NCBI GenBank assembly: GCA_963812085.1
Contig: CAWETL010000006.1
Coordinates: 446,937 to 510,936 of the forward strand
DNA from: SPDF01 sp963812085
GTDB lineage: Bacteria > Gemmatimonadota > Gemmatimonadetes > Gemmatimonadales > GWC2-71-9
Length of the DNA stretch: 64,000 nucleotides
Direction: 5' to 3'
The notes under the pieces are model-generated. The model was not told where the DNA came from, did not search any database, and worked only from the letters and a program-made list of their open reading frames with translations. Positions 1-8,945 of this stretch are shown here, piece by piece; positions within the stretch are counted from its first letter, which is position 1, and the number at the start of each line of letters is the position of its first letter. The translations under genes were made by a program, and so were the position numbers.

Positions 1-412
1 TGCCGGGCGCGCCGGCGTGAAGCAACTGGCGCACGGTCTGGAGGCCGTAAAAGAGACCGGCCTCGGTGGGCGCCTCGACGACCACGCCGCCGGGCTGGGT
101 CCAGATCCGGTATCCCTCGGCGCCGAGGATGGAATCGGGGGCGCGGAGGCGGAGGGTGAGTCCGGCGGCCGGCGACGTGGTGGTGACGGGGCGCCAGCCG
201 ATTTCTGACTGGATCAGGTCGGCGGCGTACGCCCGCAGCTGCTGGAGTGCGCGGGCGTTCTTCGCGTCCACCCGGATCGTGCGGGCGAGTGCGACCGACC
301 CGGTATCCTGGACGAGGGCGCGCGGCCAGGGGATGAGCGGGAGGGGCGATTGCGCGGTGGCGGCCCCGGGAAGGAGCAGCAGCGCCAGAATTGGAATCAC
401 GCGTGGGATCAA
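1..412 (-). CDS. Beta-N-acetylhexosaminidase, GH20 family (N-terminal part, cut by window edge)
   Basis: Reading the minus strand from a TTG at 412 gives a signal peptide (IPILALLLLPGAATAQ) and then the GH20 N-terminal (GH20b-like) domain. The typical motif EGYRIWTQPGG is followed by VEAPTEAGLFYGLQTVRQLL, which leads into the catalytic barrel. The catalytic Asp-Glu pair lies outside the window. Enzymes of this family release terminal N-acetylglucosamine or N-acetylgalactosamine from chitin or glycan fragments, here probably in the periplasm or at the outer membrane. The start is uncertain: a GTG at 400 would begin just at the hydrophobic stretch, and there is no clear ribosome binding site for either. 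The family call rests on the linker motif and is fairly safe. Substrate is unknown. Confidence 0.8.
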   Translation of the reverse strand, partial: MIPRVIPILALLLLPGAATAQSPLPLIPWPRALVQDTGSVALARTIRVDAKNARALQQLRAYAADLIQSEIGWRPVTTTSPAAGLTLRLRAPDSILGAEGYRIWTQPGGVVVEAPTEAGLFYGLQTVRQLLHAGAPG

Positions 413-538
413 CTGGTAACCTGCTTCGGAATGGGGCACTGACCCTGGGTCATAAGATGACGCGTGCCTCGCTCCCGCGCGAGTGGGGCCGCGCTTATGC
501 TTCTGCGGTCAGCCTCGCCCCGCCCGATCGGAGACACC

Positions 539-1159
539 ATGCGCCGGCTCGCGTTCGTGACCGCCCTGCCACTGATCGTTGCCGCCGTTCCGCTTCGCGC
601 TCAGGCCGGGATCGAGATCACGCCGACCGTCGGCTACCGTTTCGGCGGTACCGTCACCGCCGACGAAGGCCTCTTCTCGGCCGCCAGCAGCGTGGCCTGG
701 GGAGGCACCCTCGGCATACGGGTCAAGCCCGACGGCCTGGTGGAAGTGGTCTACAGCCGGCAGTCCACCTCGATCGCCTTCGACCCCGACACGAGCGCCA
801 GGAATGTGACCGTCGGCGACGCCACGATCGAGTACCTCCAGATCGGCGGGGCACTGGAGTTCGGTCACGATCCCAACACCAGGCCGTACTTCGCGCTGAC
901 GATCGGCGGCACCCGGTTCGCCCCGAAGGCACCGGGCCTGGGCGAGGATTGGCGCTTTTCCTTTGGCGGGGCCCTCGGGGTGAAAAAGTATCTGAGTCAG
1001 CACTTCGGGCTTCGGGCCCAGGCCCGACTCTGGATGAGCACTCTTTCCAGCGACAGCCAGTTCTGGTGCACGCTGCCGGGTGGCTGCGTGATCCACGCGT
1101 CGAACGGCGTCTTCTTCACCCAGGGAGAGCTGAGCGGCGGACTGATCTTCATCTTCTAG
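539..1159 (+). CDS. Outer-membrane beta-barrel protein
   Basis: This is a 206-residue protein with a clear signal peptide (MRRLAFVTALPLIVAAVPLRAQA). The mature part alternates hydrophobic and polar residues as in short transmembrane strands (for example GIEITPTVGYRFGG and LEFGHDPNTRPYFALTIGG). It ends in Phe (SGGLIFIF), the usual terminal residue recognised by the BAM machinery. The ATG at 539 is preferred over an in-frame ATG at 464, because only the later start places the signal peptide at the N-terminus. It resembles the OmpA/OprF-like eight-stranded barrel group often annotated as outer membrane beta-barrel protein. Function beyond membrane insertion cannot be read from the sequence. It lies divergent to the GH20 gene and upstream of a palindromic repeat. 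Confidence 0.7.
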   Translation: MRRLAFVTALPLIVAAVPLRAQAGIEITPTVGYRFGGTVTADEGLFSAASSVAWGGTLGIRVKPDGLVEVVYSRQSTSIAFDPDTSARNVTVGDATIEYLQIGGALEFGHDPNTRPYFALTIGGTRFAPKAPGLGEDWRFSFGGALGVKKYLSQHFGLRAQARLWMSTLSSDSQFWCTLPGGCVIHASNGVFFTQGELSGGLIFIF

Positions 1160-1186
1160 TCCCGGCGTGGGCTGCCGGCTTGGGAT

Positions 1187-1266
1187 GGTCCTCCGGGCAG
1201 AAGCAGTTCGCGCCCCCTCCGCGTGTACCCCGCTCCGGGGGACGCGAACTGACTGCCCTCCGGACC
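1187..1266. repeat. 80-bp palindromic repeat, copy A1
   Basis: This is an imperfect palindrome beginning GGTCCTCCGGGCAG and ending CTGCCCTCCGGACC, with flanks GGGAT and ATTCCC that extend the symmetry. The inner arms CAGTTCGCG and CGCGAACTG pair perfectly. It sits between two convergent genes (ends at 1159 and 1297). The same 80-bp element occurs at 24101-24180, with related copies at 23971, 25227 and 25387. Confidence 0.75.
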
Positions 1267-1296
1267 ATTCCCATCGCCGGCATCAACCATCTGCGT

Positions 1297-2409
1297 TCAG
1301 TGTTTCCCGCCGAATACCGGCAGCGGCTTTGCCGCTCCCGACACCGCCGACCAGTCGAGCCCAAGCGAGGCCGCAACCGTCGCCGCGATCTGCGACTGCG
1401 TGACCGGCGGAACGTCACGCCGCTCGCCGAGGGCCGGCGTGCCGGGCCCCATCACCGCCACCCAGATGTACTCCGCCCCTTCCACCTTGGCGCCGTGGTT
1501 GCGCCACTCCCTGAGCCCGCTCCCCCGCCCGTGGTCGGTCGTGATGATGAAGGTGGTCGTGCCGGCGTACTCCGGCATGGCCTGTACGGCCTGCCAGAGG
1601 TCCCGAATGAAGCCGTCCACACGGTGCGCCGACGCGAGGTACTGGTCGTAGCGGCCCTCGTGGGCCCACTCGTCGGTCTCGCCATAACCGATGAACATCG
1701 CCTGCGGGTGATCGGTCTCGAGGTATTCCCTGACCACCGCCTGCATGAAGGCGTCGTAGGGCATTTCGGGCCAGACGCGGGTGGTGGTGGCGTAGAGCGT
1801 GTCGAGGAGGACGCGGGCCGGCACGCCGCTTCCGGGAAAAGGGGAATCCCAGCCGGCGTGCACCAGCATCGGCGCGCGGTCGCGGTTGAAAATCGGGGCA
1901 AAGGCATCCCAGGTGCCGAAGGCCGCCACCAGCCCCTGGAACCCGGGCTGGCCGGCGAGCCACTCGAAGACGGTGACGTTGGGGTTGGGGCCGTAGTCGT
2001 TCCGGTCGATGCGGGGATCGGGCTTGCCGGTCAGCATCTCGTTGTAGCCGGGATATGAGAACTTGAAGCCGTTGGTCACAGCCGCCGTGCTGCCGAGGTT
2101 CCGGTTGCCGTAGATCTGTCCGTCGCGGGCCACGACGCTCCACATGAACGGCATGAGCGCCCGCCGGTTGGCGGCGGCATCGCCCACCAGATAGGCCCGT
2201 CGGAGTGCGGCGGTGTCCTCGACCTGTCCGTACTCCACGCTGTTCAGCGCGGAGTCCGCTCCGCCGAAGAGCTCCTGCCACCGGAAGCCGTCGGTCACGA
2301 TCAGCACCACGTGCCGGCGCGCCGGCGCCTGGGCCCGCGCCGGTACAACGGAGGCCGCGACTCCGAGGAAGAGGACCGCGGCCGTCCTGATCCATCGAAA
2401 GCGCGGCAC
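1297..2409 (-). CDS. Alkaline-phosphatase-superfamily (phosphodiesterase/nucleotide pyrophosphatase-like) protein
   Basis: The protein has an export signal (RTAAVLFLGVAASVVPARA) followed by an alkaline phosphatase fold. The metal-binding sequence VVLIVTDGFRWQELFGG comes at the start of the domain, and the distal motifs ITTDHGRGSG and RNHGAKVEG near the C-terminus supply further Asp/His ligands. Such enzymes hydrolyse phosphate or sulfate mono- and diesters outside the cytoplasm. The exact substrate is not readable. The GTG at 2409 is chosen because it lies 4 nt after the stop of the upstream small membrane gene and has AGAAGG about 10 nt before it. An in-frame ATG at 2463 would overlap that gene. 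The small gene and this one are probably co-transcribed. Confidence 0.75.
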   Translation of the reverse strand: MPRFRWIRTAAVLFLGVAASVVPARAQAPARRHVVLIVTDGFRWQELFGGADSALNSVEYGQVEDTAALRRAYLVGDAAANRRALMPFMWSVVARDGQIYGNRNLGSTAAVTNGFKFSYPGYNEMLTGKPDPRIDRNDYGPNPNVTVFEWLAGQPGFQGLVAAFGTWDAFAPIFNRDRAPMLVHAGWDSPFPGSGVPARVLLDTLYATTTRVWPEMPYDAFMQAVVREYLETDHPQAMFIGYGETDEWAHEGRYDQYLASAHRVDGFIRDLWQAVQAMPEYAGTTTFIITTDHGRGSGLREWRNHGAKVEGAEYIWVAVMGPGTPALGERRDVPPVTQSQIAATVAASLGLDWSAVSGAAKPLPVFGGKH

Positions 2410-2413
2410 TCGG

Positions 2414-2776
2414 CTATGCCTTCTTTCCGGCAAAGAGCTGGCCGACGACCCCGCCGATCGCACCGGCTACCACCGAGCTCCCGGTACCGATGGCGATGGT
2501 GTCCATGCCGGTCTGGCCTGTGGCCATCGAGACCAGGGTGCCGATCAGGGCGCTGACCCCCGCGGCGACCGCGCCGCCACCCGCCGCCCCGCCCATCCCC
2601 GCCGGCTTGGCCATCATGGAGGCAATGACACCGGTGGCCGCCGCGATACTGGTGCCCCCGATGGCAAAGTTCTGCCCGACCATCGGGCTCACCTTGCCGA
2701 GCAGGATCATGCCGACCTGCAGGACGGTGCCGATGATCGGTCGGCTGGACAGGCCCTTCAGCATGCTCTCGTTCAT
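2414..2776 (-). CDS. Small Gly/Ala-rich hydrophobic protein
   Basis: This 120-residue protein has no signal peptide. It contains three hydrophobic, glycine- and alanine-rich stretches (IIGTVLQVGMILLG, then GTSIAAATGVIASMMA and GSSVVAGAIGGVVGQLFAG), which suggests a small integral membrane protein. A good AAGGAG lies 8 nt before the ATG. It is followed after 4 nt by the start of the phosphatase-superfamily gene, so the two are likely an operon. I do not recognise a family, and no catalytic residues stand out. Confidence 0.6.
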   Translation of the reverse strand: MNESMLKGLSSRPIIGTVLQVGMILLGKVSPMVGQNFAIGGTSIAAATGVIASMMAKPAGMGGAAGGGAVAAGVSALIGTLVSMATGQTGMDTIAIGTGSSVVAGAIGGVVGQLFAGKKA

Positions 2777-2839
2777 CGGGGTGCTCCTTGCGGTGAGGGG
2801 AAGCCCGCTGGGGCGGACGTCAGGCGGATGGTCGCTCGC

Positions 2840-3716
<877 letters not shown>

Positions 3717-3724
<8 letters not shown>

Positions 3725-4559
3725 CCTGGAACCGCAGTGCCCGGAGGTAGGCGTAGCTCGCCGCGATCGAGGCGAAGGGGTCGGCTGGCTCGTCGTGCTC
3801 GACGAACTCGTGCTTGATGCCGGCCTGCTTCCGGTGCGCGAAGATCGCGGCCCAGTCGATCACTCCGGCGCCCACGTCCACCATCTGGCCCTGCGCCGTG
3901 CGGTCCTTGACGTGCACCAGCGGAAAGCGCCCCGGGTATTTGGCGAAGTACGCCAGCGGGTTCTTTCCGCCATCGACGGTCCAGTAGAGGTCCATCTCGA
4001 AGCAGACGAGCTCGGGATCGGTGTTGTCGAGCAGCACGTCGTAGGGCACCTGTCCGTCCATCGAGGCCATCTCGAAGGCGTGGTTGTGATAGCCGAAGCG
4101 AAACCCTGCCGATTTGGCCTGCTTCCCCAGCCGGTTGAAAGTGCCCGCGATGCGCTTGTAGTCCTCGATGGAGGCCCGGCGCGCGGCGTCGATCCAGGCC
4201 ACGACGAGGTACTCGACCCCGATGGTCCGCGCCGCCTCCACCGTCGGTGCCCAGTCCTTCTCCAGCGAGTCGAGATCCAGGTGCGCGGAGGGGGCGGAGA
4301 GCTTTGCCGTCTTGAGCGAGGCCTTCACCTGTGCCGGGGTTCGCCCCATGTATCCGGCGAACTCGACCTCCTGGTAGCCGATCGCGGCGACTTTGCGGAG
4401 GGTCCCGTCGAAATCCGCCTTGAGGGCGTCGCGGACGGTGTAGAGCTGCACGCCGATCTTCTTCAATCGGTCGGCTCCTCCCGGCACGGACCAGCCCGGC
4501 AGCGCGGCAGCGGCCGCTGCCGCACCTATCGTGCGCAACACCTCGCGGCGCGTGGCCAT
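3717..4559 (-). CDS. TAT-exported sugar phosphate isomerase/epimerase-like TIM barrel
   Basis: This 280-residue protein starts with a twin-arginine signal (MATRREVLRTIGAAAAAAALPG), followed by an AP-endonuclease-2/xylose-isomerase-like barrel. Typical ligands are visible: His in FRFGYHNHAFEM, Glu and Asp in LVCFEMDLYWTVDGG, His in PLVHVKDRT, and Glu in HEFVEHDEP. The pattern FEMDLYWTVDGGK is common in exported sugar isomerase homologues near sugar dehydrogenases. Its ATG overlaps the stop of the GMC oxidoreductase by one base (TGATG), and its own end overlaps the next isomerase. It therefore belongs to one operon with the oxidoreductase. It may epimerise, hydrate or cleave 3-keto sugars. The reaction is not proven by sequence. 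Confidence 0.8.
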
Positions 4560-6242
4560 CAGAGTTCCCCTCTCTTCATGCTGGCCACGGCAAAGTCGGC
4601 AGCCCGGGCGGTCAGCGCCATGTAGGTAATGGACGGGTTCTGGTTGGCGGACGAGGCCATGCATGCGCCGTCGGTCAGGAAGAGGTTCTTCACGTCGTGG
4701 GCCTGGTTGTGGGCATTGAGCACCGAAGTGGCCGGGTCCCGTCCCATCCGCGCGGTACCCATCTCGTGGATCGTGAGCCCCGGCGGGTTGTCCTCGACGA
4801 ACGAACTGATTTCGGTGGCGCCCGCCGCCTCCAGCATCTCGGCGGCCGTCACCGACATGTCCTGCAGCAGGGCGCGCTCGTTCTCCCGCCAGCGGCAGTG
4901 GATCCGGAGCGCGGGAATCCCCCACTTGTCCCTCGCGACCGGATCGAGCTCGACGAAGTTGTCGGGATTGGGCAGGCACTCCCCGAATCCATAGAAGCTG
5001 AAGCGCCACGGCCCCGGCTCCCGGAGCGATGCCTTGAACTCCTTTCCCATCCCCGGCGTCGTGCTGCCCCGCCCCCAGTCGCTCCGGCCGCCGCCGCCCT
5101 GGAAGGCGTACCCGCGGAGGAATTCGGGCTGCGCCTTGGTCACGTTGCGGAACCGTGGCAGGTATGTCCCGTTGGGACGGTTGCCGTAGATCCACTCCGA
5201 TTCGTAGCCGGGAATCGTTCCCCGGGCGCCGCCGCCCATGACATGGTCCATCAGGTTGCGCCCGAGCTGGCCGCTGGAATTGGCCAGGCCATTCGGGAAT
5301 TCGGGCGATGTCGAGTGGAGCAGGATCCTGGTGGACTCCAGCGTCGAGGCGTTGAGGAAGATGATCCGCGCCCGGAACTCGAGCGCTTCCATCGTCTGGG
5401 CGTCGATGACCCGAACCCCGGCCGCACGCCCCAGCTTCGGGTCGTAGATCACACTATGGACCACACTGTGAGGCCGGAGTGTGAGCCGGCCGGTGGCCCC
5501 GGCGGCTGGCAGCGTGGAGCCGATGCTGTTGAAATAGGAGTGGGTAATGCAGCCCCGCTCGCACGGGCCCGCAGTAGTGGCAGGCCTTCCGGCCGTTGTG
5601 GTCCTGGGTCAGGATGGCCGCGCGTCCGATGGTGAGCGACCGCTCGGCGCCGAAGGCCCGCTTCAGCCGGTCCCGCACGTGCCGCTCGGCGCAGTTGAGC
5701 GGCATCGGCGGGAGGAACTCGCCGTCCGGCAGCTGGGAGAGACCCATCCGCTCGCCGCTCACCCCGATGAAGCGCTCCACGTAGCTGTACCAGGGGGCGA
5801 TATCGGCGTAGCGGATGGGCCAGTCGGTGCCGTGACCGTCGCGCAGGTTCGCCGTGAAGTCGAGGTCGCTCCAGCGGTACACCTGCCGGCCCCACATGAT
5901 GGAGCGTCCGCCCACTTGCCGGCCGCGGATCCACCGGAACGGCTCCGCGGCATCGGTGGTGTACGGATTCTCCAGGTCGTTCACGAAGAACTTGCTGCCC
6001 CATTCGTCGCAGGCGTAACAGTCCTTCTGCACCGGTTGCTCGCGGGCCAGTCGCTGGCGGTCGCCGTAGCCGCGGAAGTGGAGCTGCCAGGGCGGCACAT
6101 GCTCCACGTAGTCCTTGGCGGGGTCGATCGGCCCGCCGGCCTCGAGCACCAGGGTGTTGAGTCCCCGTTCCGTCAGCTCCTTCGCAGCCCACCCGCCGCT
6201 GATGCCGGAGCCCACCACGATCGCGTCGTAGGCCTTGGGCAT
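4559..6242 (-). CDS. GMC-family FAD sugar oxidoreductase, large subunit (one-base frameshift)
   Basis: The N-terminal Rossmann motif is VVGSGISGGWAAKEL with LVLEAGG. The C-terminal half holds the GMC signature IHEMGTARMG and the FAD/catalytic end SSANQNPSITYMAL. The coding frame breaks near 5565-5570. Removing one base from the GGG/CCC run restores CHYCGPCERGCITHSYFNS and joins the two halves into about 560 residues, the normal size. The cysteine cluster in that stretch is typical of gluconate/glucoside-3-dehydrogenase-like members. There is no signal peptide, so it is probably exported bound to the TAT-signalled small subunit encoded just upstream (stop/start overlap at 6242). It likely oxidises a sugar hydroxyl, often C3. 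The frameshift looks like a homopolymer sequencing error rather than decay, because both halves are intact. Confidence 0.85.
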
Positions 6243-6811
6243 CAGAGCGCTCCCGGGCGCGCGGCCGGCAGGGGACCGCAGGCGTCGAACCGACCGGGGA
6301 TCATCGGCCGCTCGAGCTCCTGCAGCGCGCCCGCCGCCGAGTTGTAATAGCCATAGAGGGTGAGCGACTTGAACCGCACCCAGAACGGCGTCGGCGCGTT
6401 CGGGTCGGCCTTTCGTGCCGCGAGCGCCTCGGTTTCGACCTGCGCCAGCACCGCCACCTGCTGCTCCGCGTTCAACTCGATGAATCGGCCCCCCTGGCCG
6501 GCGCTCCGCCGGTCGAGATCGGCGAGCCCCGCGAGGAACTGCGTCCGCTCTTCCGGTTCATACCACTCGCCCACGATGACGTCGATGAACTCGGGGACCC
6601 CGGCCTCCGTGGCGCCCGGGGTGTCGGTGGCGGGGATGATGCAGTCGCTCACCACCGACACGGTGGCGGCCTGGTGCGGGTCGAGCGCCTTGAACTGGTA
6701 CGGTTGGCCGGGGCGGGCCGCCTGCACAGTCGGATTGCCCCTGTCCCCCCGGCAGGCCAGGCCCGTCAGGCCTGCCCCGGCAAGCAGCGCAAGCAGTTCA
6801 CGGCGGTCCAC
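6242..6811 (-). CDS. Gluconate 2-dehydrogenase subunit 3 family protein (small subunit of the GMC enzyme)
   Basis: The protein begins VDRRELLALLAGAGLTGLAC, a twin-arginine and lipobox-like export signal with Cys. It continues with the subunit 3 domain: VSVVSDCIIPATDTPGATEAGVPEFID, then VRFKSLTLYGYYNS near the end. Known relatives form a complex with GMC oxidoreductases and carry them through the TAT system. The GTG at 6811 is chosen because it lies 2 nt after the stop of the preceding gene. An in-frame ATG at 6844 would overlap that gene and bury the signal. Its stop overlaps the GMC start by one base. Together with the two TIM-barrel genes downstream it makes a four-gene sugar oxidation unit. 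Confidence 0.8.
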   Translation of the reverse strand: MDRRELLALLAGAGLTGLACRGDRGNPTVQAARPGQPYQFKALDPHQAATVSVVSDCIIPATDTPGATEAGVPEFIDVIVGEWYEPEERTQFLAGLADLDRRSAGQGGRFIELNAEQQVAVLAQVETEALAARKADPNAPTPFWVRFKSLTLYGYYNSAAGALQELERPMIPGRFDACGPLPAARPGAL

Positions 6812-6813
6812 GA

Positions 6814-7119
6814 TCAGGCCCGCCCCTGGAGCTTGGCCACCCACCAGCGGAGCCCCACGAAGAGGAAGCGCCAGTCCTTGAAGAACTCAGGCGGCTTGCC
6901 TTCGAAGGCGTGCCCGATGAACTGGAAGATCCACCCCACCACGAACAGTGTGAGCGGAATCCGCCAGAAGCCCGGCACCCAGATCCCGAGCACGAAGAGC
7001 GGGATGGACACGGCGATGAGCGGGATGCCGATGGTATGGCACACCCGGTTGACCGGGTTCTGGTGGCTGGTGGCGTACTGCGCGATCCATTCGTCCCAAG
7101 TCCTGCCGCCGAGTGCCAT
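6814..7119 (-). CDS. Mpo1-like (DUF962) small membrane protein
   Basis: This 101-residue protein matches the DUF962/Mpo1-like family by its conserved start WDEWIAQYATSHQNPVNRVC, followed by HTIGIPLI. The family is named for the yeast ER dioxygenase Mpo1, which acts in 2-hydroxy fatty acid alpha-oxidation. The conserved histidines (SHQN, CHT, IGHAFEGKPPEF) are present. Two hydrophobic segments span roughly residues 30-50 and 55-72. It is the first gene of the run into the sugar oxidation genes, with its stop 2 nt before the small-subunit GTG. A functional link to those genes is not obvious. Confidence 0.8.
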   Translation of the reverse strand: MALGGRTWDEWIAQYATSHQNPVNRVCHTIGIPLIAVSIPLFVLGIWVPGFWRIPLTLFVVGWIFQFIGHAFEGKPPEFFKDWRFLFVGLRWWVAKLQGRA

Positions 7120-7186
7120 GGGGTCGCTCCCGAAGAGGCCAAATCCAAGTGTTCACCCCAAATCGGTGCCGGGCAAGAGGCCGGAC

Positions 7187-7221
7187 AAGAAAAACCCGCC
7201 CGGCGACGGCCGGGCGGGGTC
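7187..7221 (-). terminator. Rho-independent terminator of the aminomutase operon
   Basis: On the minus strand a strong stem (CCGCCCGGCC pairing with GGCCGGGCGG around a GTC/GAC loop) is followed by GTTTTTCTT. It begins 33 nt after the stop of the radical SAM gene, so it ends that operon. Confidence 0.85.
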
Positions 7222-7253
7222 TTCCAGAGGTGCACCAGGATGGTGCCCGGCGT

Positions 7254-8429
7254 TCAGGCCAGCTTTCGCTTCGCTGCCTTGCTGGTTCGCTTGGCCGGCT
7301 TCTTCAGTTGCAGCGTCGGCTGGAAGAGATATTCCGGGTCGGTGCGCCGTCCCATGGCGGCGACCGCCAGCTCCTCGTTCGGCTGCCGGTAAACGAAGCG
7401 TTCACCCCGGAAATTCCGCAGGATGACCTCCTCGTCGCTCATCGACTCCACATATTCCGGCAGGAGCGGGATCTTGCCGCCGCCGCCGGGGGCGTCGATC
7501 ACGAAGTGCGGGTTGGCCAGTCCGCTGGTCCAGCCGCGGAGCGACTCCATGATCCGGAGCCCGGTCTGGACGCTGGTCCGGAAGTGCTCGGCGCCCGCCA
7601 CCTGGTCGGCCATGTAGATGTAGTAGGGCCGCACCCGGGCCATCATGAGCCGGTGCATCAGCTGCTTCATCACCTCGGGGGAGTCGTTGACGCCCCGGAG
7701 GAGCACGGTCTGGCAGCCGAGCGGGATGCCGGCGTCGGCCAGCATGCCGAGGCCCTTGACCGCCGCCGGCGTGAGCTCGTCGGGGTGGTTGAAGTGCGTG
7801 TTGATCCAGACCGGGTGGTACTTCTTGATCGTGGCGCACAGCTCCGGCGTGATCCGCTCGGGCAGGTGGCAGGGAACGCGGCTCCCGATCCGGATGATCT
7901 CGATGTGCTTGATGCTCCGGAGCCGGGCCAGGATGGCGTCCAGTCGCCGGTCGTTGAGGAGCAGCGGGTCCCCGCCCGACATGATGACGTCGCGGATTTC
8001 GGTGTGGCTCTCCAGGTACTGGAACGCCGACTCGAACTGCGACATGGGGATCTTCTCGGGGTCGCCCACCTTGCGCCGCCGGGTGCAGAACCGGCAGTAG
8101 CTGGCGCAGACGGGGCTCACCAGGAAGAGGGCCCGGTCGGGATAGCGGTGCGTGATGTTGGGCACCGGGCTGTCCGCGTCCTCGTTGAGCGAGTCCACGA
8201 TGCCGTCGTGCACCTCGAGCTCGTCCACCGTGGGCACGTACTGGCGCCAGATCGGGTCGTCGGGGGACTTGATCAGGTCCACCATGGCCGGCGAGATCCG
8301 GAACTCGAAGTTCTCCGCCGCGAGGCGGAGTCGTTCGAGCTCGGGAAAGTTCTCGGCGCCGAACCGGGCGGCGAGAGTGTCGAGCGACGCGATCGAGTTC
8401 TTACGCAGGACTTCCTGCCAAGTCTCCAT
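7254..8429 (-). CDS. KamA-family radical SAM aminomutase (lysine 2,3-aminomutase-like)
   Basis: This 391-residue enzyme carries the radical SAM cluster C108-x3-C112-x2-C115 (CASYCRFCTR). It has the SAM-binding MSGGDPLLL and the PLP lysine in DAPGGGGK (K319). In clostridial lysine 2,3-aminomutase the two Asp residues D293 and D330 hold the lysine side-chain amine, and in glutamate 2,3-aminomutase they are replaced. Here both are kept at the same spacing, D275 (IYMAD) and D312 (VIDAPG), which favours lysine or a similar basic amino acid. The expected product is a beta-amino acid such as beta-lysine. The C-terminus is Lys-rich (LKKPAKRTSKAAKRKLA). It is the last gene of a four-gene operon, 15 nt after the acetyltransferase, and is followed by a terminator. 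Some KamA-like proteins are EpmB, but no EF-P gene is nearby. Confidence 0.9.
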   Translation of the reverse strand: METWQEVLRKNSIASLDTLAARFGAENFPELERLRLAAENFEFRISPAMVDLIKSPDDPIWRQYVPTVDELEVHDGIVDSLNEDADSPVPNITHRYPDRALFLVSPVCASYCRFCTRRRKVGDPEKIPMSQFESAFQYLESHTEIRDVIMSGGDPLLLNDRRLDAILARLRSIKHIEIIRIGSRVPCHLPERITPELCATIKKYHPVWINTHFNHPDELTPAAVKGLGMLADAGIPLGCQTVLLRGVNDSPEVMKQLMHRLMMARVRPYYIYMADQVAGAEHFRTSVQTGLRIMESLRGWTSGLANPHFVIDAPGGGGKIPLLPEYVESMSDEEVILRNFRGERFVYRQPNEELAVAAMGRRTDPEYLFQPTLQLKKPAKRTSKAAKRKLA

Positions 8430-8444
8430 GCCAGTACCCCATCC

Positions 8445-8945
8445 TCAGGTTTTTACGGGGGCCTCGAAGTACTTCACGAACGTCACCTGGTCGTCTCCCG
8501 GCGCGTAGAAGTCCGGGATCAGCCCCACGGCGTGATAGCCGCGGGCCTCGTAAAAGGCGCGGGTGGGCGCGTAGTCCGCGCGGCCCGCCGTTTCCACCAC
8601 GATGAGCCGGGCGCGCCCCGCGAGACGGCGTTCCATCTCGTCCACCAGCGCGGTGCCGAGCCCGAGCCCGTGCAGCGCCGGGTCGACCGCCATCCAGTAG
8701 AGGTCCCAGGTGCCGAGGGTGCAGGGGGTCTGGCCCCAGCAGATCCACCCGGCCAGCCGGCCGTCCACCTCGACGCCCATCGCGGTGTAGTCGGGGCTTC
8801 CCGCCACCGCGGCGTCGAACACTTCCATCGCCACCGGGACTTCGTCGTCCCGGAAGAGCCCGACCCCCCGTGTGATTGCCTCGACCCCCAGCCGGTCCGC
8901 GGCGCGCAGGGCCCGCACCCGGGAATCCACGGCGGCGCGCGTCAC
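8445..8945 (-). CDS. GNAT-family N-acetyltransferase
   Basis: This 166-residue protein is one GNAT domain. The acetyl-CoA motif A is visible as YWMAVDPALHGLGLGTALVDEM, and the C-terminal part has YAPTRAFYEARGYHAVGLIPDFY. The GTG at 8945 overlaps the TGA of the upstream ATP-grasp gene (GTGA), so translation is coupled. In methanogens and some bacteria a lysine 2,3-aminomutase (AblA) works with a GNAT (AblB) to make N-epsilon-acetyl-beta-lysine. This protein could play that part, but similarity to AblB specifically cannot be judged by eye. It may instead cap the product of the two ligases encoded upstream. Confidence 0.85.
   Translation of the reverse strand: MTRAAVDSRVRALRAADRLGVEAITRGVGLFRDDEVPVAMEVFDAAVAGSPDYTAMGVEVDGRLAGWICWGQTPCTLGTWDLYWMAVDPALHGLGLGTALVDEMERRLAGRARLIVVETAGRADYAPTRAFYEARGYHAVGLIPDFYAPGDDQVTFVKYFEAPVKT

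Noticed and set aside
7254..8429. EF-P beta-lysylation enzyme EpmB
   Set aside because: Neither an epmA nor an efp gene lies nearby, and the operon partners are ligases and an acetyltransferase. EpmB activity cannot be fully excluded by sequence.
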